Assembly (NCBI RefSeq): GCF_000369065.1
Contig: NZ_KB849803.1
Coordinates: 294,136-358,135 of the forward strand
Direction of reading: 5' to 3'
DNA: 64,000 nt
Source: Acinetobacter haemolyticus CIP 64.3 = MTCC 9819
GTDB taxonomy: Bacteria > Pseudomonadota > Gammaproteobacteria > Pseudomonadales > Moraxellaceae
The translations under genes and the position numbers were made by a program. The stretch's first letter is position 1; every line of letters starts with the position of its first letter. Of this stretch, positions 58,594 to 64,000 are shown piece by piece. The notes under the pieces are model-generated. The model was given only the letters and a program-made list of their open reading frames with translations, did no database searches and was not told where the DNA came from.

Positions 58594-59790
58594 CTATAAA
58601 GTTTTCAATCGTAATGCTAAAAATAACCCAATCACCAAAACCACACTCACACTCAAATTAATTCCTATCCAACCAAATTTTTCCCAAATCAAACCACCAC
58701 TGCTACCAAGCAAACTTGAACCAACGTAATAGCAGAATAAATACAAGGACGAGGCCACCGCACGATATTGCACCGCTTGCACAGAAACCCAACTGCTGGC
58801 TGTTGAATGTGCTGCGAAAAAGGAAAAAGTGAAAATCGTTAAACCGAGTAAAACCGCCCATAGCGATGGAATGAGCGTGATGAATAATCCCAGTATCATA
58901 CTCAATAACAAGCAAGGCAACACCTTATCACGTCCATATTTAAAGCCCCATTGTGCCGCTTTAGGTGAACTATAAATACCTGCTAGATAAGCAATTGAGA
59001 TCACACCAATCCATGCTTGTGATAAATGAAATGGCGCTTCTAATAAATGATAGCTAATGTAGTTAAATACCGTCACTAAACAGCCCATTAAGATAAAACC
59101 CTGAGCAAATAAAATCCGTAATTTTGGATCTTTAAGGTTCTGTTCAAATGCAGCTTTAAAACGGGAAAATCGAAATGGATAAGGTTGAAAATGTTGAGAC
59201 TTTGGTAATAACAAATAAAATAAACAAGCGATGACCAGATTCAAAAATCCAATGATATAAGTAGCCGATTGCCAAGAAATAAAGTCAACTAAAACACCTG
59301 CGATCAAACGCCCACCCATCCCACCAATGGCGGTGCCTGAGATATACAATCCCATAGCAAAACCAATATCTTGCTGGGCAATCTCTTCCCCGATATACGT
59401 CATCGCAACCGCAGCAACGCCACTCACCGCCAATCCAATAAAAATACGAGTAGTCAAAAAGACTTCCCAAATCGGAAATGAGGCACTGATGAGCAAGAGA
59501 AGAGAAACCAAAAACAAAGCAAAAACCATAATGGGTTTTCGCCCAAAACGATCAGAGATAAAACCCGTAAACAATAAACCTATGGCTAAAGCCACGGTGG
59601 AAAAAGAAAGTGGGAAACTACTATGTGTAGGTGAAACCTGAAAGAATTTTGCAAAAATCGGCATCATCGGTTGTACGCAGTACAAAGATGAAAATGAGGC
59701 AAAACCTGCAAAGAACAACGACCATAGAATTGCAGTAAATGATTTAGACCCATACTCAATATGAGCAGACAGTGCTTCAGGCTTAGACAT
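58594..59790 (-). CDS. MFS transporter, YnfM-like
   Basis: 398 residues, 12 membrane helices. Motif A appears as TGFISDRFGRKPIM (about 75-88); the first helix region FASFSSLYCVQPMMPIFAKF and the pattern of the family fit YnfM/YbcL-type exporters (sugar or drug efflux). It has a strong AGGAG ribosome site before ATG 59790. The substrate is unknown. Confidence 0.88.
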   Translation of the reverse strand: MSKPEALSAHIEYGSKSFTAILWSLFFAGFASFSSLYCVQPMMPIFAKFFQVSPTHSSFPLSFSTVALAIGLLFTGFISDRFGRKPIMVFALFLVSLLLLISASFPIWEVFLTTRIFIGLAVSGVAAVAMTYIGEEIAQQDIGFAMGLYISGTAIGGMGGRLIAGVLVDFISWQSATYIIGFLNLVIACLFYLLLPKSQHFQPYPFRFSRFKAAFEQNLKDPKLRILFAQGFILMGCLVTVFNYISYHLLEAPFHLSQAWIGVISIAYLAGIYSSPKAAQWGFKYGRDKVLPCLLLSMILGLFITLIPSLWAVLLGLTIFTFSFFAAHSTASSWVSVQAVQYRAVASSLYLFCYYVGSSLLGSSGGLIWEKFGWIGINLSVSVVLVIGLFLALRLKTL

Positions 59791-59949
59791 CGTGACTCCT
59801 TGACTGGAAACAGTATACGCCTATCCTGAAGCGATTGAAAAACGCTAAACAATGCTCTTGTTTTATTATTTATACAACAGAATCTCTATTGATCTTCAAC
59901 CTCATAATTTCTAACATCGGACCAACTTTTGGCACGTGGATGAATTACT

Positions 59950-60501
59950 TTGGTTGTTTTTAACACGACGACTCTTTTTACACTCAAAAATTACTTTTTG
60001 ATTCCATTCAAATTGATCATATTTTTATCCATTGTGAGTTTAACCGCATGTAGTAGTTTAAATGCCCCAAAACTATCCAAAGGTATCCAGCAAGCTTATT
60101 CTGTTTCTCCGACCACAGCTGATCGACTCTCTCCCATTATTCTCCAAAGTGCTAAGCAACACGATGTTCCGCCCCTCTTAGTGGCAGCGGTGATTCGTCA
60201 AGAGTCCAGTTATCGCTCAAATGCACGCTCACCAACAGGAGCACTTGGGCTCATGCAAATCATCCCAAGTCATTGGAGACAAGATTGTCCTGGTGATTTA
60301 TACAATGAATATATTAATATCAATTGTGGTACACATGTCCTTGCAACCTATTACAAATCCGCAGGCAGTTGGCACAAAGCATTGGGTTATTATTATGTAG
60401 GTCCGACAGGCTATCAACGCAGTTTTAGCAATCGGCACAAAGCCAGAAAATATGCTCGCTCCGTTGAACGACATAAAAAAGAGCTCAAAAGAGCGCTGTA
60501 A
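59950..60501 (+). CDS. lytic transglycosylase (SLT domain) lipoprotein
   Basis: 183 residues as drawn. A hydrophobic segment with lipobox SLTACSS is followed by an SLT domain: catalytic Glu in VIRQESSYRSNARSPTGALG, then GLMQIIPSHW and YYKSAGSWHKALGYYYVGPT. It is a small outer-membrane lipoprotein that cuts glycan strands non-hydrolytically, as in the EmtA/MltE class. There is no ATG before the signal: candidate starts are TTG at 59950, 59998 or 60013, so the true start is uncertain. Confidence 0.85.
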   Translation: MVVFNTTTLFTLKNYFLIPFKLIIFLSIVSLTACSSLNAPKLSKGIQQAYSVSPTTADRLSPIILQSAKQHDVPPLLVAAVIRQESSYRSNARSPTGALGLMQIIPSHWRQDCPGDLYNEYININCGTHVLATYYKSAGSWHKALGYYYVGPTGYQRSFSNRHKARKYARSVERHKKELKRAL

Positions 60502-60508
60502 TCTATAA

Positions 60509-60536
60509 AAAACCATGCTGATCAAGCATGGTTTTT
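60509..60536. terminator. bidirectional terminator between transglycosylase and cysK
   Basis: AAAACCATGCT-GATCA-AGCATGGTTTT stem-loop with A-run and T-run flanks, between convergent genes. Confidence 0.9.
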
Positions 60537-60551
60537 GGTTTTAAAAAGATA

Positions 60552-61553
60552 TTAAGCTTCTTCAAACATCCCTTCGAACAAGACTGAAGATAAATAACGC
60601 TCACCACTATCAGGTAAGATCACCACAATGGTCTTGCCAGCATTTTCAGGACGTTCAGCAATTTTTGCTGCTGCTGCTAATGCTGCACCACTTGAAATAC
60701 CCACCAAAATTCCTTCCTGAGTTGCACATTTTCTTGCCCACTCAATTGCATCGGCACTATTTACAGGCACAACCTCATCGACCAAATCTAAATCTAAATT
60801 TTTAGGAATAAAATTGGCGCCGATCCCTTGAATTTTGTGTGGTGCAGGGCTGATACTCTCACCATTCCGAGTCTGGGTAATAATTGGAGATTCAGCAGGC
60901 TCAACAGCGACTGAATATAATGGCTTGTTCTGAACTTGCTCAAAATAGCGAGAAATTCCTGTAATCGTTCCACCCGTCCCCACACCAGCGACTAAGATAT
61001 CGACTTGACCATTGGTTGCCTGCCAAATCTCAGGGCCAGTGGTATCCACATGAATTTGAGGATTAGCTGGATTTTCAAATTGTTGTGGTAAAAAATATTG
61101 CTGAGGATTTTCAGTGGCTAAACGTACTGCCTCATCTACCGCACCCTTCATACCTTTCGCAGGATCAGTCAAAACGAGATTTGCACCCAATGCCTTTAAT
61201 ACTTTTCTACGCTCCAAACTCATACTTGATGGCATTGTTAAAGTAATTGGATAGCCTTTTGCTGCTGCAACGAATGCTAACGCAATCCCAGTATTACCAC
61301 TGGTTGGCTCAACAATATGCATACCAGCTTTAAGTACGCCACGTTTCTCTGCATCAGCAATCAATGCCGCACCAATACGACACTTTACTGAAAATGCAGG
61401 ATTACGACTTTCAATTTTTGCCAGTACAGTTGCACCTGTTTGAATAGCACGGTTAATGCGTACTAAAGGCGTGTTACCAATTGCTTCGGCATTATTTGAA
61501 TACACTGCGATACCAAGATTGGCTGGTGTCGGAAATTGTTGATCAGTTGACAT
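60552..61553 (-). CDS. cysK: cysteine synthase A (O-acetylserine sulfhydrylase)
   Basis: 333 residues. PLP Lys lies in [15 protein letters not shown] (about 57), the substrate loop is [14 protein letters not shown], the phosphate-binding loop is [16 protein letters not shown], and the C-terminal part has [11 protein letters not shown] with [10 protein letters not shown]. It makes cysteine from O-acetylserine and sulfide in the cytoplasm. The extended N-terminus (about 20 residues before [14 protein letters not shown]) is unremarkable. It has its own promoter region with 114 bp before the next gene. Confidence 0.96.
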   Translation of the reverse strand: MSTDQQFPTPANLGIAVYSNNAEAIGNTPLVRINRAIQTGATVLAKIESRNPAFSVKCRIGAALIADAEKRGVLKAGMHIVEPTSGNTGIALAFVAAAKGYPITLTMPSSMSLERRKVLKALGANLVLTDPAKGMKGAVDEAVRLATENPQQYFLPQQFENPANPQIHVDTTGPEIWQATNGQVDILVAGVGTGGTITGISRYFEQVQNKPLYSVAVEPAESPIITQTRNGESISPAPHKIQGIGANFIPKNLDLDLVDEVVPVNSADAIEWARKCATQEGILVGISSGAALAAAAKIAERPENAGKTIVVILPDSGERYLSSVLFEGMFEEA

Positions 61554-61667
61554 GTTATTTCCTTATTAGATTTGGAATGATTCTCAATCATTATAGGCTT
61601 GTCAGCAAATGAAGAAAGCTTAAAGCAACTGCTTTTACGAAAAACTATCCTTTTAGAACATGAAAGC

Positions 61668-62054
61668 TTAGGGTTCATAATAAAAACTCATGATTGCTGA
61701 GACAATAGCTCCCACAAAGCATTCAATTTTAAATGTCTCAAATCCTAATAAATAAAAAACCCCGATTAGTAACATTGCCGATACTAAGCCTGACATCACA
61801 GGTGCAGCCCTTCGGTTCGCGTAATGGATAGAATGCCGACGAACAATTGCATTTTTGCGTTGTTTATTTGGAATATAGTATTGACTAAATACAGGCAGCC
61901 TAACAATAAATGATATAAAAATAATTCCAAGAATCAACGCGATACCAACACCTAACCACTGAAAAGATTCGCCTCGCAAATAAGCATATCCCACCACGAT
62001 GCAGCAACTCATCACTGCATAAAAGACATAAGTCGAATAGTACTTTCGATTCAT
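61668..62054 (-). CDS. small membrane protein, function unknown
   Basis: 128 residues, four hydrophobic helices (VFYAVMSCCIVVGYAYLRGE; GVGIALILGIIFISFIVRLP; VMSGLVSAMLLIGVFYLLGF; FVGAIVSAIMSFYY) with a basic loop NKQRKNAIVRRHSIHYANRR. No family is recognised. It starts 32 bp after the Na/Pi cotransporter stop on the same strand, so the two may be one unit. Confidence 0.7.
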   Translation of the reverse strand: MNRKYYSTYVFYAVMSCCIVVGYAYLRGESFQWLGVGIALILGIIFISFIVRLPVFSQYYIPNKQRKNAIVRRHSIHYANRRAAPVMSGLVSAMLLIGVFYLLGFETFKIECFVGAIVSAIMSFYYEP

Positions 62055-62086
62055 TTTTACTTCTCAGACTGATATATCAAGTACGA

Positions 62087-63706
62087 TCATGCTTGAGTAG
62101 CCTCTAACTCCTCATTAACCAACACTTGCTCATTGTCCCCCAATAAAATTGCGACACGACTACAATGAATCACCAAATGCTCTAACCACCGCTGTGCTGC
62201 CAGTTGTTCTAATGTATAAGCGGCTGACACCATTCTTGACGAAGATTCTTCAATTATTTTTTGTCGAACTAAATCTTGATGAGCCTGCATTTCTGAGGAA
62301 AAATTAGCCAACTCATCGACCAAAGCGTTAGGAATTCGGGTAAAAGGTTCATTCAGCAAATAAGGAATAAATTGCTCAAGAATCACGGCAAAACGATTGG
62401 CTAATTCCTCAATATTGCTCTGATTTTGAATACTTTCTATATGAGCCACACTACTTAAATCATTTTTAAGCACCCGTACATATACAACTAATCTCAGCAA
62501 AATCAATAATCGATGTTGATCTGCTATAGATTGTGGGGCAGACATTTTATCAAGATAGTTCTCAATCTTGCCTAACGTATAGTCAAATTCATCAGTTTTA
62601 ACTAATTCAGCCACCATTTGCCCACGAATACAACGCACAAAGATTCCATACATATCCGAGATTGACCTTAACAAAGCACGTTCAACGGCTGCAATTGCAA
62701 GTGCTGGAACACTATAAAGCGACTCATCTAAATATCGTGTAGTGGCATGCTCTTTTTCTGGAAGTAAACGAATAATCAATTGTTCAAATTTAGCCAAGAA
62801 AGGCATGAAAATACATGCCCCTAATAAACTAAAAGTGGTATGAAATGCGGCCACCAACAATACAGGGCCCAATTGCTGAACACTTTCAAAATGTTGATAT
62901 GCCCAAATAAAGGCAGGCGATAATAAAATAAAAGCAAATACAGCAGTCACAACATTAAAAATCACATGAACAGCAGCAGTTCTCTTTGCGCTTGTTGTAC
63001 CACCAATTGCAGCCAATACAGCTGTGGCAACCGTCCCAATATTCTGCCCAATCACCAAAACTAATGTTTGTTCAAGATTTATTGTTTGAGTAGACAATGC
63101 AGCTAATGTCGTTGTAATCGCAGCACTCGAAGACTGTAATAAGATGGTCATTAACACACCGATGAGCAGTAAAATAAGCTTCATCATCAAGCTTGGTTCT
63201 GACCACCGTGATAAATCGATGAGTAATGCCAATCCACTCATGGCATCTTGTAGAAATTGAATCCCTAAGAACAGCAATCCGAAACCAGCTAGAGTTAGAC
63301 CAATAAAAGCAATCTTTTCTTTACCGAATAAATTAAGTAACGCCCCAACACCAACAAGCGGCAAAGCAAAACTCGCAATTGAAAACTTTAAGCCTAATAG
63401 TGCAACCATCCAGCCTGTACTTGTGGTCCCAATATTTGCACCAATAATCACACCTATTGCATGACTAAAACTTAAGATACCCGCACTCACAAAGCCAATG
63501 GTAGCTAGTGTCGTTGCTGTAGAAGACTGGACCACAACTGTTAGACCAATCCCTGATAAAACAGCTTTCGTCGGTGAATTGGTAAATCGAACCAGCCATT
63601 GTCGTAATGCTTCACCCGCAATTGCTTTTAAGCTATCTGTCATCAAAGACATGCCCAAAAGAAATAAACCAATTCCACCTACTAATTGAACAATGACATT
63701 GAGCAC
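62087..63706 (-). CDS. Na+/phosphate cotransporter family protein
   Basis: 539 residues. Two NptA-type membrane repeats carry the signature QSST (VVVQSSTATTLATIGF) and QSSS (LLQSSSAAITTTLAAL), with about eight helices, followed by a C-terminal PhoU-like helical domain (about 340-530). It takes up phosphate with Na+, or exports it, depending on the branch. It is full-length. The upstream 181 bp to the rrn terminator are A-T-rich with no gene. Confidence 0.92.
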   Translation of the reverse strand: MLNVIVQLVGGIGLFLLGMSLMTDSLKAIAGEALRQWLVRFTNSPTKAVLSGIGLTVVVQSSTATTLATIGFVSAGILSFSHAIGVIIGANIGTTSTGWMVALLGLKFSIASFALPLVGVGALLNLFGKEKIAFIGLTLAGFGLLFLGIQFLQDAMSGLALLIDLSRWSEPSLMMKLILLLIGVLMTILLQSSSAAITTTLAALSTQTINLEQTLVLVIGQNIGTVATAVLAAIGGTTSAKRTAAVHVIFNVVTAVFAFILLSPAFIWAYQHFESVQQLGPVLLVAAFHTTFSLLGACIFMPFLAKFEQLIIRLLPEKEHATTRYLDESLYSVPALAIAAVERALLRSISDMYGIFVRCIRGQMVAELVKTDEFDYTLGKIENYLDKMSAPQSIADQHRLLILLRLVVYVRVLKNDLSSVAHIESIQNQSNIEELANRFAVILEQFIPYLLNEPFTRIPNALVDELANFSSEMQAHQDLVRQKIIEESSSRMVSAAYTLEQLAAQRWLEHLVIHCSRVAILLGDNEQVLVNEELEATQA

Positions 63707-63887
63707 AAAAACGTCCTTTTTATAATTTTCAGATTAAAAACTTAGACTGACTTAGGATTAACTTCGTTTGTTCTATTTAAATATTTATATTTGATTTAGG
63801 TATGACAATAAAGTGTTTTTAATACAATTTATTAGCACCACTATAAAAATTGCTAAGCAGTTATTTCCTTTTTCTCGTTGCAATAAA

Positions 63888-63919
63888 AAACACCCCTAAC
63901 CTGACGGTTAGGGGTGTTT
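63888..63919 (-). terminator. rRNA operon terminator
   Basis: AAACACCCCTAACC / GGTTAGGGGTGTTT, a perfect 14-bp stem with loop TGAC, 10 bp after the 5S 3' end, followed on the minus strand by a T-run. Confidence 0.95.
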
Positions 63920-63929
63920 GAATTTAAAA

Positions 63930-64000
63930 GCTGGCGATGACTTACTCTCACATGGCAAGTGCCACACTACCATCAGCGCGAAGAGGTTTCACTTCTGAGT
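63930..64000 (-). rRNA. rrf: 5S ribosomal RNA, 3' part (5' part outside window)
   Basis: Read on the minus strand, the last 71 bases contain the conserved 5S 3' half: ACTCAGAAGTGAAACCTCTT, GATGGTAGTGTGGC, CATGTGAGAGTAAG, and the closing CATCGCCAGC. The 5' half lies beyond position 64000. It is the end of a ribosomal operon transcribed leftward, with a strong terminator following. Confidence 0.96.

Overview
The window is chromosomal DNA from a low-GC gammaproteobacterium of the Acinetobacter type. This is inferred from gene content and order (comM with an AbaR-type insertion, TorF-type and OprD-type porins, parC, ppa, fadD, an rrn operon edge) and from family resemblance of the proteins; the species cannot be named from the sequence alone.

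Positions 1-33316 are the right-hand part of a large Tn7-like (Tn6022/AbaR-family) transposon inserted in the competence gene comM. Its left end lies outside the window. Transposition genes tniC-tniA-tniB-tniD-tniE run leftward from the right end, which carries four TniA/TnsB-type repeats and ends next to the 3' part of comM (33317-33969). From left to right the cargo is: (a) a 5'-cut SAVED-domain gene plus an unrecognised 601-residue gene, probably an anti-phage module; (b) a MerR-type regulator diverging from a Cys-rich cation diffusion facilitator, followed by feoA and feoB; (c) a copper/silver module. The copper module contains cusF, cusA, cusB, cusC, a small Cys/Met/His protein, copB, the multicopper oxidase copA and a Met-rich periplasmic protein on the minus strand; the two-component system cusRS; a copper P-type ATPase; and copC, copD and a small His-rich secreted protein. 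Two similar CusR/CopR-like boxes (18148 and 22839) suggest one regulator controls both arms.

The island carries two insertion sequences whose ends and target duplications can be read exactly. An IS3-family element (5641-6948, 3-bp duplication CGT) breaks feoB. An IS66-family element (25352-27842, 8-bp duplication ACTTGAGT) splits tniE into two pieces that rejoin in frame into a 485-residue protein.

Positions 33317-64000 are ordinary chromosome: two paralogous TorF-type outer-membrane proteins, an OprD-family porin, ppa, a MAPEG protein, fadD, parC (quinolone-target residues Ser84 and Glu88 unmutated), a TRIC/YicG-type membrane protein, a YchJ-like SEC-C protein, a TerC-CBS-CorC membrane protein, a LOG-family protein, a secreted choice-of-anchor-I lipoprotein with a probable Pho box, an MdtD-like exporter, a GH25 muramidase, dinB, a RidA protein, a DUF2726 protein, a YgiQ-type radical SAM enzyme, an MFS transporter, a lytic transglycosylase, cysK, a Na/Pi cotransporter and the 3' end of a minus-strand rRNA operon (5S, cut by the window edge). 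The best candidates for undescribed biology are the left-edge SAVED/601-residue pair, the zinc-ribbon protein TniE, and the CDF transporter with doubled HMA-like domains that lack the CxxC motif.
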